A stretch of DNA of 6,711 nucleotides from an uncultured Lachnospiraceae bacterium (lineage in GTDB: Bacteria > Bacillota > Clostridia > Lachnospirales > Lachnospiraceae). Numbering within the stretch: position 1 is the first letter of the stretch; each line of letters starts with the position of its first letter. The translations under genes and the position numbers were made by a program. The DNA lies in the NCBI GenBank assembly GCA_947175845.1, contig CAMWOK010000169.1, positions 1 through 6,711 of the forward strand, given 5' to 3'. Positions 1-6,225 of this stretch are shown here, one piece after another. The notes beneath the pieces are model-generated. The model did not search any database. It saw only the letters and a list, made by a program, of their open reading frames with translations, and was not told the origin of the DNA.

Positions 1-36
1 ATGCGGACGGGGGTGCGGATAGAGATGCGGATAGAT
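1..36 (+). repeat. 12-bp tandem repeat, three copies, reaching the left edge
   Basis: Three consecutive 12-base units (1-12, 13-24, 25-36) share the core (A/G)TGCGGA(C/T). The second and third differ by only two bases: GTGCGGATAGAG and ATGCGGATAGAT. The period is a multiple of three, so in the frame of the downstream gene it encodes the tetrapeptides ADGG, ADRD and ADRL. The array may continue to the left of the window. It looks like a low-complexity hydrophilic linker that grows or shrinks by slippage without breaking the frame. Confidence 0.7.
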
Positions 37-1067
37 TGGACGCCAGATATGAGTCCCTGTTTGCGGAGAACAGCCGCAAACAGCAGGAGGTTTTAAGGTA
101 CTGGGAGTCGCTCTGGATGGCGTATCTGGCGCATCCGGATCAGTACAATAGCGCCGTGCTGATGCAGTTTATGTACGACAGCTCGTTTTCGACTATCCGT
201 GATTTGGACAGTGTGCCGGCAAAGACCGCAGCATATCTGACGGACGCGATGGACGAAATCCCCCGGGATTTTGTGTATGTACTCTGGGACGTTTTTGACT
301 ATCGCAGCTATGACGCGTCGACGGACCAGACGCCCTATGATTCCGGGTATCAGAAATTATACAGGATACTGAAAAGGGAGTGTGAAACAGATGCGGATTT
401 GTCGCTGTTTGGACGCCATGGGGCGATTGCAAAAACGGGGAGAAGAATCTATACTGCCGTACTGTTTGGGCTGATAGCGGCAGTCTCTTTTGGCCTCCTG
501 TTCGGCTTCATGAGCCAGACGGCGCAAGTTGCGCGTGAGCGCGACAGGTACTCGAACCGCATGGCAGCATGCGATCAGGTGATCGATGATATCTCCGAAA
601 AATATCCGGAATTTATGATTTCAGGCGGTGGATATCCCCCGAATGACACACAGCGGGAATATGATATCGAGGTGACGGCAACGTTAAAAGGGGAATTGCG
701 GGAAACAAGGAGCGTCCGGATAACGATAGTCGAGGACGGTAAAGGAAACTTGATTTCCTGCAGCGATAACTTTGAGGAGCGAAGCATCAAACTGCTTGTG
801 AAAAAGTTTGGGCTGCACTGCCAGGTGGCGCTCGAGGACGGTTCCGGGGAGCGCAGCCTGATGATCGAGCTGGCAGAGGACACAGCGGTGGAGAAGGAGT
901 TAGAAGGAATCTATGAACTGCTCGACACGGGAACAGTCAAAAATCTCAGCCTGTCGCGTGTCACCATCTGCGGCGCAGACATGCCGGACAATGTCACAGT
1001 TATGTTTTCAGATATACCTGACAGAGATGGACTGCTGAAAAAAATCCGCGCGCAGTCGGGGAGCTGA
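3..1067 (+). CDS. Single-pass membrane protein of unknown function, 5' end outside the window
   Basis: I do not recognise this family. The frame is open to the left edge, so the gene is 5'-truncated. A TTG at 36 could be read as a start, but no Shine-Dalgarno precedes it and the codons before it continue a repeat (Ala-Asp-rich tetrapeptides), so I treat it as an internal Leu. Numbering from that codon, residues 1-135 are a charged, aromatic-rich, probably helical cytoplasmic region. RR at 137-138 then precedes one hydrophobic helix (about 139-160), which predicts N-in/C-out topology. Residues 161-343 form an external part with alternating strand-like segments (for example EYDIEVTATL and VRITIVEDG) and an acidic C-terminus. 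No catalytic motif is visible. The stop is TGA at 1065. The next gene starts 109 bp downstream with its own promoter, so co-transcription is not required. The topology would suit a sensor or an anchoring protein, but that is inference. Confidence 0.75.
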   Translation, partial: ADGGADRDADRLDARYESLFAENSRKQQEVLRYWESLWMAYLAHPDQYNSAVLMQFMYDSSFSTIRDLDSVPAKTAAYLTDAMDEIPRDFVYVLWDVFDYRSYDASTDQTPYDSGYQKLYRILKRECETDADLSLFGRHGAIAKTGRRIYTAVLFGLIAAVSFGLLFGFMSQTAQVARERDRYSNRMAACDQVIDDISEKYPEFMISGGGYPPNDTQREYDIEVTATLKGELRETRSVRITIVEDGKGNLISCSDNFEERSIKLLVKKFGLHCQVALEDGSGERSLMIELAEDTAVEKELEGIYELLDTGTVKNLSLSRVTICGADMPDNVTVMFSDIPDRDGLLKKIRAQSGS

Positions 1068-1098
1068 CTTTGCGGAGATGGACGGATGGAAGAAGCGC

Positions 1099-1125
1099 GA
1101 TGAAAGAGACGAAAGAGATGAAAGT
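1099..1125 (+). repeat. 9-bp purine-rich tandem repeat just upstream of the promoter
   Basis: Three units, GATGAAAGA, GACGAAAGA and GATGAAAGT, lie in tandem and end one base before the proposed -35 element. They sit in a strongly purine-biased stretch (about 1081-1135). If the kinase frame were read from the ATG at 1078 they would encode RDE repeats. With the start preferred here (1177) they are noncoding. A role in promoter activity or slippage is possible but unproven. Confidence 0.6.
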
Positions 1126-1126
1126 G

Positions 1127-1155
1127 TGGAAAGGCGGCGCGATGTGTGTTATAAT
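1127..1155 (+). promoter_or_regulatory. Sigma-A type promoter with extended -10, driving the phosphorelay unit
   Basis: The -10 box TATAAT (1150-1155) is a perfect match and is preceded by TGT (1147-1149), the extended -10 pattern. A TGGAAA (1127-1132; 4 of 6 matches to TTGACA) lies upstream with an exact 17-base spacer. Transcription should start near 1162, about 15 bases before the kinase ATG at 1177 and just before its GAGG. The leader is therefore very short. This layout also argues against the upstream ATG at 1078, which would lie outside the transcript. Confidence 0.75.
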
Positions 1156-1176
1156 CGAGAACAGAATGAGGTACCT

Positions 1177-4100
1177 ATGAAAAAATTGCAGGTTGCAGCG
1201 TGGATTACAGTTTTATTCCTGTTTGTGTCCATGATCATGGCGGTGAAGCATTTTCAGAGTGAGGAGTCCGGCGCGTTTGTGGATTCCGTTCAGTACCGTT
1301 TTAATGGGGACTGGTGCATGGTCTTGCTCGAGGATGCCAATGTGCGTCCCCTGTCGTACCCACAGGTACAAAAGCAGGTTTTGGATGCACTTGCAGCAGG
1401 GAAGTTCCAGGAAGTGTACCTGCCGTACAGAGGGGAGGGAAGCGCGGGGGACCCTGTCGTCTTTCAGACCAGGATTCTGGAGCAGTACTTCGGCCTGACC
1501 CTGCGTTTTACATCTGTGGACACGGCTGTATGTGTGTATCTGGACGGAAACCTGCTCTATCAATACGGATTTGCAAAGGACGGGACGCCGGAAGAGGACG
1601 TTCAGAGCAGGGAACACACCGTGGAGATCCCGGATGTGTTTGAAGACGGAACGCTGTGGATTGTGCAGGCATCCTCCAAACCCGATGCCGCGGCGGCGCT
1701 TGGCAGTGTGGAGTTCGGCACGCAGGAATCGGTGGTGATCAGCGTGGTCGGAAACAATATTGCGGATGTGGGCTGCTGTCTGCTGATTATGCTCATGTCG
1801 TTTCTTTTGTTTGTGCTGGCACTGATTCGGAAATATACGCGCCAGCCTCTGCGGGGGGAAGGGTATCTGGGACTTGTCAGCGCCGCGTTGGGCGTCAGCT
1901 GCTTTATCGCGACGGATGCGCTTTTTGTCTTTTACAAGATACAGGAAGCGTATGTGATGCAGGAGTATCTGACACTGATGGCCGCACTGTTTCTGGCAGT
2001 GTATTTCGCGTGCAGTCTGGGTGCAGTGTATCCGCGCCGCCATGCTGCGGTGGTGGTGTCTGTGGTGCTCAGCGCGCTGCTGCAGCTTCTTCTGAATGGG
2101 ACAGGCGTGCGGGCTATCGAGGAGATGGTCTGGCTTCCCGCACTCACCCTGGGGGCCGTCTGTGCTGCCGGCATTGCAGGACTGATACAGTTTTATCGCA
2201 GCAGGCGGTATGCGCAGACGCTTCCGGCCATATTTGCGGTCTGTGCGCTGCTGTTTGGCGGGGCTGCGGATATTGTTTCTGATGCTGTATTTGGCCAGAT
2301 GGCTTATCAGTACGGTGTGACTCTGTTTGCCGTTGGGATAGCCGCAGCACATATTCTGCAGCTCTCGCGGGAGTATCGGGAAAATGTGGAGAGAACTGCG
2401 CGCATTCTGGAGGAGGAAATCAAGGTCGTAGAGCAGCAGAATGTTGAGCTGGCCCTTGCAAAACAGGATGCGGACGCAGCGCGGCACGAAGCGTTAGCTG
2501 CCAATGAGGCGAAGGGAAAGTTCCTGGCGCACATGTCCCATGAGATCCGCACGCCGATCAACGCAGTGCTGGGCATGGACGAGATGATTCTGCGCGAGGC
2601 CAAGGAACCCGCCATCAGGGAGTATGCCATGGATATCTATACCGCCGGCCAGACACTGCTGTCCCTGATCAATGACATACTGGATTTTTCAAAGATAGAG
2701 TCAGGAAAAATGGAGATTGTGCCGGTCGCGTATGACATCAGCAGTCTGATACACGATCTTGCAAACATGACCGCACAGCGGGCGAAAAATAAAGATATCA
2801 AACTGGAAGTGCAGGTCGATTCGCAGATACCTTGTCAGCTGTACGGAGATGACGTGCGCATCCGACAGGTATTGACCAATATTCTGACCAATGCGGTCAA
2901 ATATACCCGCGAGGGAACCGTGTGGCTGCGGGTGAACTGCGCGCAGACAGACGGGATAGCCGCGCTTACATTTGAGGTGGAAGATACTGGTATCGGAATC
3001 AGAAAGGAGGATTTGCCAAAGCTCTCTGCGGAGTTTGAGCGGATTGAGGAGGACAGAAACCGCAATATCGAGGGCACCGGCCTTGGCATGAGCATTACGA
3101 TACAGCTTCTCTCGCTGCTGGGCAGCAGGCTGCAGGTTGAGAGCGTGTACGGAAAGGGCTCCCGGTTTTATTTTGAGTTAAAACAGGAGATTGTCGACCA
3201 GACACCGATCGGGGATTTTGAGGCCAGGGTGCAGCGGATTGCGGAGGATTATCATTACAGCGCAAGGCTCTGTGCGCCAGACGCAAAGATACTGGTGGTC
3301 GACGACAATGCCGTCAACCGTCGGGTTCTGCGCGGGCTGCTCAAGGAGACGCGCATACAGGTGAGCGAGGCTGAGAGCGGTGCGCAGTGCTTGGCGCTTG
3401 TGCAGGAAAATCACTATGACCTGATTTTTCTCGATCACATGATGCCGGAGATGGATGGCGTGGAGGTGCTGCACCGCATAAAGGCACTGCAAGATTTCCC
3501 GTGCCAGGGAACACCGGTCGTCGTGCTGACAGCCAACGCGGTCTCAGGTGCGCGCGAGCACTATCTGTCGGAGGGATTTGACGATTTTCTGTCAAAGCCG
3601 ATTGTGCCGGAGAAGCTTGAGAATCTGATAAAAAAGATGCTTCCAGAAAAACTGCTGGCGGAGGCTGCACCGCAGGAAGCTTCTGCAAGTCCCGCAGAGA
3701 TTTTGGAGGAGTTTCCGCCAGTGGACGGGCTGGACTGGCAGTACGCGTGGATGCATCTGCCGGACAGGGAGCTGCTCGAATACACAGTCAAAGAATTTTA
3801 TGCCCAGATTGATTCCGCGGCGGATCGTCTGGAACAGGCGTATGGCGGGATCATAGATGCAGGGCAGCTTGCGCAGTACCGGATTCAGGTTCATGCGATG
3901 AAGGGCCTTGCGGCGACGGTTGGGATTCTGCCGCTGTCCGGCGTCGCAAGACTGCTCGAATCCGCGGCGCGGGAGGGCAGGCTCGAGGTGATCGCGTCTG
4001 TCACGCCGGTCTTTTTGGAAGAATGGCGCAGTTACAGCAGGAAGCTGCAGGGTGTGTTCGGCATCGGGAGCGCGGTTCGGACTCAGATAAATGACACTTC

Positions 4101-4362
4101 TGTCATATTGGCACTGTTGGAAATGCTCCGCCTCAGCATGCAGGAGCTGGACATTGACAAGGCGGATCAGCTGATGGGACAGCTGCAGTCGTACGAGTAT
4201 CCCAAGGAGACGAAACAAAGTGTCAGAAGGCTGGCGGAGGCGGTGACCAATCTGGATTCAGCCGGGGCGGACGCCTGTGTGGAAGCATTGATGGAACAGT
4301 TTAGGTCTGTGGAAACCTGGACAGATTCGGATTCAGAGGAGCGCAATGCGCCGCGGAGTTGA
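1177..4362 (+). CDS. 7TM-sensor hybrid histidine kinase with receiver and Hpt domains
   Basis: A 1061-aa membrane sensor kinase that should autophosphorylate and relay phosphate internally. Order, numbered from the ATG at 1177: signal-anchor helix (about 4-23); an extracellular domain (about 25-187) with a strand-rich stretch (111-131, containing VYLDGNLLYQYG) resembling the jelly-roll sensors of 7TMR-DISM proteins; seven membrane helices (about 195-217, 229-252, 265-285, 290-306, 318-339, 349-368, 378-396); a coiled coil (about 397-445); HisKA with MSHEIRTP, phospho-His455; HATPase with N box Asn568/Asn572, G1 DTGIGI (603-608) and G2 GTGLGM (633-638); a receiver with Asp709/Asp710, phospho-Asp753, Thr785 and Lys807; an Hpt domain with HAMKG, phospho-His906; and a helical tail (about 974-1047) I cannot assign. 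All catalytic residues are intact. The start at 1177 is chosen because GAGG (1168-1171) precedes it by 5 bases, a strong promoter lies just upstream, and the protein then begins MKK plus a hydrophobic helix. The frame is open back to an ATG at 1078, but that extension is low-complexity and charged. Confidence 0.95.
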   Translation: MKKLQVAAWITVLFLFVSMIMAVKHFQSEESGAFVDSVQYRFNGDWCMVLLEDANVRPLSYPQVQKQVLDALAAGKFQEVYLPYRGEGSAGDPVVFQTRILEQYFGLTLRFTSVDTAVCVYLDGNLLYQYGFAKDGTPEEDVQSREHTVEIPDVFEDGTLWIVQASSKPDAAAALGSVEFGTQESVVISVVGNNIADVGCCLLIMLMSFLLFVLALIRKYTRQPLRGEGYLGLVSAALGVSCFIATDALFVFYKIQEAYVMQEYLTLMAALFLAVYFACSLGAVYPRRHAAVVVSVVLSALLQLLLNGTGVRAIEEMVWLPALTLGAVCAAGIAGLIQFYRSRRYAQTLPAIFAVCALLFGGAADIVSDAVFGQMAYQYGVTLFAVGIAAAHILQLSREYRENVERTARILEEEIKVVEQQNVELALAKQDADAARHEALAANEAKGKFLAHMSHEIRTPINAVLGMDEMILREAKEPAIREYAMDIYTAGQTLLSLINDILDFSKIESGKMEIVPVAYDISSLIHDLANMTAQRAKNKDIKLEVQVDSQIPCQLYGDDVRIRQVLTNILTNAVKYTREGTVWLRVNCAQTDGIAALTFEVEDTGIGIRKEDLPKLSAEFERIEEDRNRNIEGTGLGMSITIQLLSLLGSRLQVESVYGKGSRFYFELKQEIVDQTPIGDFEARVQRIAEDYHYSARLCAPDAKILVVDDNAVNRRVLRGLLKETRIQVSEAESGAQCLALVQENHYDLIFLDHMMPEMDGVEVLHRIKALQDFPCQGTPVVVLTANAVSGAREHYLSEGFDDFLSKPIVPEKLENLIKKMLPEKLLAEAAPQEASASPAEILEEFPPVDGLDWQYAWMHLPDRELLEYTVKEFYAQIDSAADRLEQAYGGIIDAGQLAQYRIQVHAMKGLAATVGILPLSGVARLLESAAREGRLEVIASVTPVFLEEWRSYSRKLQGVFGIGSAVRTQINDTSVILALLEMLRLSMQELDIDKADQLMGQLQSYEYPKETKQSVRRLAEAVTNLDSAGADACVEALMEQFRSVETWTDSDSEERNAPRS

Positions 4363-4408
4363 TGAAGGGTCCAGGCATCCTTTTGCAGGCGGAAAATGGG
4401 GGATTGCG

Positions 4409-5185
4409 ATGAAAAAAATATTATTGATAGGAAAGATGAACAGTGTTGTGAAGGAGACCAATCAGTTTCTGGCACAGTATTTTCACGTACAGCTTTGCTC
4501 TGAAAATGCAAATGTACTGGAAGGGATGATGAAAATTGTCAGCCCAGATCTGGTTTTGATCAGTCTGATAGGCGCCTATGATATTGACGCATCCATGTTT
4601 TATATGCTGAGTGACAAGTATCCGCAGATTCCGGTGCTGACGATCGGCACGAAGGAGGAGAGCGGCAGGTTTTTCCAGTATTATGAGGAGCGCCAGTTTG
4701 AAAATTTAATTCGACCCGTGGAGAACACGCTGATTATGGAAGCTATCTGCAGGCGGATCGGACTTGACGAACATCAGGTTGAGCAGGAGGCGGCAGCGGA
4801 GAAGAAAGAGACGGCAGAAAAAAAGCGGATTCTGGTGGTGGACGACAACGGAACAGCGCTTCGGACAATGAAGGTTATGCTGGAGGAGCGCTATGAGGTG
4901 TCCGTCGCGGTGTCCGGGGCGCAGGCGATGACATCTATCGGCAGACAGCGCCCGGATTTGATCCTGCTCGACTATGAGATGCCTGTCTGCGACGGCAGGA
5001 TGACGCTGGAAATGATACGCGCGGACGAGGACATGAGAGACATTCCGGTTATTTTTCTGACAGCGGTCAATGACCGGGACAACATCGAGGCGGTGCTGAA
5101 ACTCAGGCCGGCAGGATATTTTCTCAAGCCGCCTGTAAAAGACCGCCTGATTGCGGAGATTGACAAGGTGCTGGCAGACAGTTAG
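4409..5185 (+). CDS. Double-receiver response regulator (degenerate REC + functional REC), no output domain
   Basis: A 258-aa cytoplasmic protein made of two CheY-like domains joined by a charged linker (about 127-140). The second receiver is canonical: Asp145/Asp146, phospho-acceptor Asp188 in LILLDYEMP, Thr218 and Lys240 in FLKPP. The first receiver (about 1-120) keeps the fold pattern, but the acidic pair is replaced by IGKM. The acceptor is Ser52 (PDLVLIS against PDLILLD in domain 2), and the switch Lys is Arg102. It is therefore probably a pseudo-receiver used for binding or dimerisation. The protein ends right after the second domain. It follows the kinase by 46 bases and is the obvious acceptor for the kinase's Hpt. 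The start is uncertain. ATG 4409, after GGGGGA, gives MKKILLIGK, where a receiver fold normally begins. An in-frame ATG at 4346 has a better Shine-Dalgarno (AGAGGAG, 4335-4341), would overlap the kinase by 17 bases and would add 21 residues. Confidence 0.9.
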   Translation: MKKILLIGKMNSVVKETNQFLAQYFHVQLCSENANVLEGMMKIVSPDLVLISLIGAYDIDASMFYMLSDKYPQIPVLTIGTKEESGRFFQYYEERQFENLIRPVENTLIMEAICRRIGLDEHQVEQEAAAEKKETAEKKRILVVDDNGTALRTMKVMLEERYEVSVAVSGAQAMTSIGRQRPDLILLDYEMPVCDGRMTLEMIRADEDMRDIPVIFLTAVNDRDNIEAVLKLRPAGYFLKPPVKDRLIAEIDKVLADS

Positions 5186-5211
5186 ACATCGCAGAGCGCT
5201 CGATTCAGGAT

Positions 5212-5217
5212 AAGGAG
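5212..5217 (+). promoter_or_regulatory. Strong ribosome binding site of the MotA/FliG-like gene
   Basis: AAGGAG ends 6 bases before the ATG at 5224 and fixes that start. It is the strongest Shine-Dalgarno in the unit, so the last protein may be made in excess over the kinase. The latter point is inference. Confidence 0.8.
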
Positions 5218-5223
5218 AGAACT

Positions 5224-6024
5224 ATGGAAAAAATATTCAATATCTTTGTAGATCGTGTGCGGTTGGATGCAATCGCAAAACTGCGGCTTGCGGGAAGAGA
5301 TGCACAAACGCAGCAGCAGCTCTTCGGCGCGGTGCAGCAGATTATGACGCTCGCTGACCGCGCGCGGAAAGAGGGGGTGCTGGTTCTTGAGGACATGGCA
5401 AAAGAGCTTGAACCCGAGTATCTGAGACAGCTCATCGTTCTGGTTGTGGACGGAACCTGCCCGGAGCTGATCGTTGAGATTGCCACCAACCTTTATTGGA
5501 CAAAAGCGCCGGACAAAGCGGAGGCCATGATCGACTATCTGTATCTGCGCGGGATGCTTGCAATCCAGGACGGAGTGCATCCCAGATTGCTTGAGGAAAT
5601 CCTTCTAAGCCTGATGCCGTGCGCGCAGCGTGAGGAATACCGGGCACAGATAAAGGCGCTGCACGAGCAGGGAGGGATAGAGAAACTGTTCTCGATTCAT
5701 CCGTCATTTCAGGATGCTGGCATATGGGACGCCATACACCAGCTGGAAAAGAAAGTCAGCGTGATGGATAACCGCTGTGTACAGCGGCTGCTGCGCGAAC
5801 TCGACAACAGGGATCTGGCAGTCTGCATCTATGTGTTTCAGCAGGATGTGCGCAAAAAGCTGCTGGGCAATCTCAGTGCAGGGCTGGCGAACGCGATCGT
5901 GGAGGACGTGGCGCTCTGCGCGTCGAGCAGTGAGCGGGAAGTGGTCACAAGTGTGCACAAGGTGCAGGGAATAATCAGCCTTCTGCAGGATGTAGGAGAA
6001 ATTATTGTCCCGGAAAGCGTGTGA
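5224..6024 (+). CDS. Soluble MotA-loop / FliG C-terminal-like fusion protein
   Basis: A 266-aa protein with no membrane helix. Residues 44-91 resemble the cytoplasmic segment of MotA stators. ARKEGVLVLED matches the family pattern ARRxGLLALE, with Arg48 and Glu56 eight residues apart like E. coli MotA Arg90/Glu98. VVDGTCPELIVEI (74-86) matches the MotA VDGTDPELI motif. A weaker second copy follows at 112-126 (LAIQDGVHPRLLEEI). Residues 181-262 resemble the FliG C-terminal domain: MDNRCVQRLLRELD matches DDRxIQRxLREVD, and the protein ends GEIIV like FliG GEIVI. Against the E. coli sequence as I remember it, this part needs no gaps. Torque residues are mostly lost: Lys264 is Tyr203, Arg281 is Gly220 and Arg297 is Ser236. 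Asp288/Asp289 are kept as Glu227/Asp228. It cannot be a MotA stator, having no membrane helices, and it lacks the FliG N-terminal domain. As the last gene of the phosphorelay unit it is probably the relay's partner or target. Its function is unknown. Confidence 0.8.
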   Translation: MEKIFNIFVDRVRLDAIAKLRLAGRDAQTQQQLFGAVQQIMTLADRARKEGVLVLEDMAKELEPEYLRQLIVLVVDGTCPELIVEIATNLYWTKAPDKAEAMIDYLYLRGMLAIQDGVHPRLLEEILLSLMPCAQREEYRAQIKALHEQGGIEKLFSIHPSFQDAGIWDAIHQLEKKVSVMDNRCVQRLLRELDNRDLAVCIYVFQQDVRKKLLGNLSAGLANAIVEDVALCASSSEREVVTSVHKVQGIISLLQDVGEIIVPESV

Positions 6025-6044
6025 GGGACTTTGATTCTGAAAAC

Positions 6045-6087
6045 AGGGGAGTGTGTCTACCGGAACCGCCGGTGCACCTCCCTTTTT
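6045..6087 (+). terminator. Rho-independent terminator ending the phosphorelay unit
   Basis: An outer stem GGGAG (6047-6051) with CTCCC (6078-6082) continues through GTGT/GCAC, with small bulges, to an inner stem ACCGG (6059-6063) with CCGGT (6069-6073) around a 5-base loop. TTTTT (6083-6087) follows directly. It begins about 20 bases after the stop of the MotA/FliG-like gene, so it closes the three-gene unit. Confidence 0.85.
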
Positions 6088-6119
6088 CTGTGGTTATTCT
6101 GTGTACAGATTTCAAGTTA

Positions 6120-6157
6120 TCAATAAAATTTTATCGAATTTCAATAAATAATTATTG
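6120..6157 (+). repeat. AT-rich repeat cluster upstream of the DUF2975-like gene (candidate operator)
   Basis: TCAATAAA occurs twice (6120-6127 and 6141-6148) at a 21-base period, close to two helical turns. Between them lies the perfect palindrome ATAAAATTTTAT (6123-6134). CAATAA (6142-6147) and TTATTG (6152-6157) form an inverted repeat with a 4-base spacer that runs into the proposed -35 element. This could be an UP-like element, a regulator site, or base-composition chance in a very AT-rich spacer. Confidence 0.45.
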
Positions 6158-6183
6158 CATTCCAATCAAAAAGGTGCTATCAT
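6155..6183 (+). promoter_or_regulatory. Promoter with extended -10 for the DUF2975-like gene
   Basis: TATCAT (6178-6183; 5 of 6 matches to TATAAT) is preceded by TGC (6175-6177), an extended -10. TTGCAT (6155-6160) lies upstream with a 17-base spacer and matches TTGACA only in its first three bases. Transcription would start near 6190, giving a leader of about 36 bases. The preceding terminator means this gene needs its own promoter. Confidence 0.6.
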
Positions 6184-6225
6184 AAAACTACAAAATTTCC
6201 GGATGAGAAAGAGGATGGAGTGACA

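Noticed and set aside
85..90. A perfect AGGAGG inside the first gene
   Set aside because: No ATG, GTG or TTG follows at a usable distance, so it is simply part of the Gln-Glu-Val codons.
1047..1075. A weak hairpin (CGC-AGTC with GACT-GCG) around the stop of the first gene
   Set aside because: The stem is short and bulged, and no T-run follows, so I do not call a terminator.
1213..2487. A 424-codon open frame on the minus strand
   Set aside because: It lies wholly inside the kinase gene, antisense to its membrane region. Its product is rich in His, Gln and Arg with no domain pattern, as expected for the complement of hydrophobic codons.
3592..4218. A 208-codon open frame on the minus strand
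   Set aside because: It is antisense to the receiver and Hpt region of the kinase, which shows clear motifs on the + strand. Its own translation has no recognisable family pattern.
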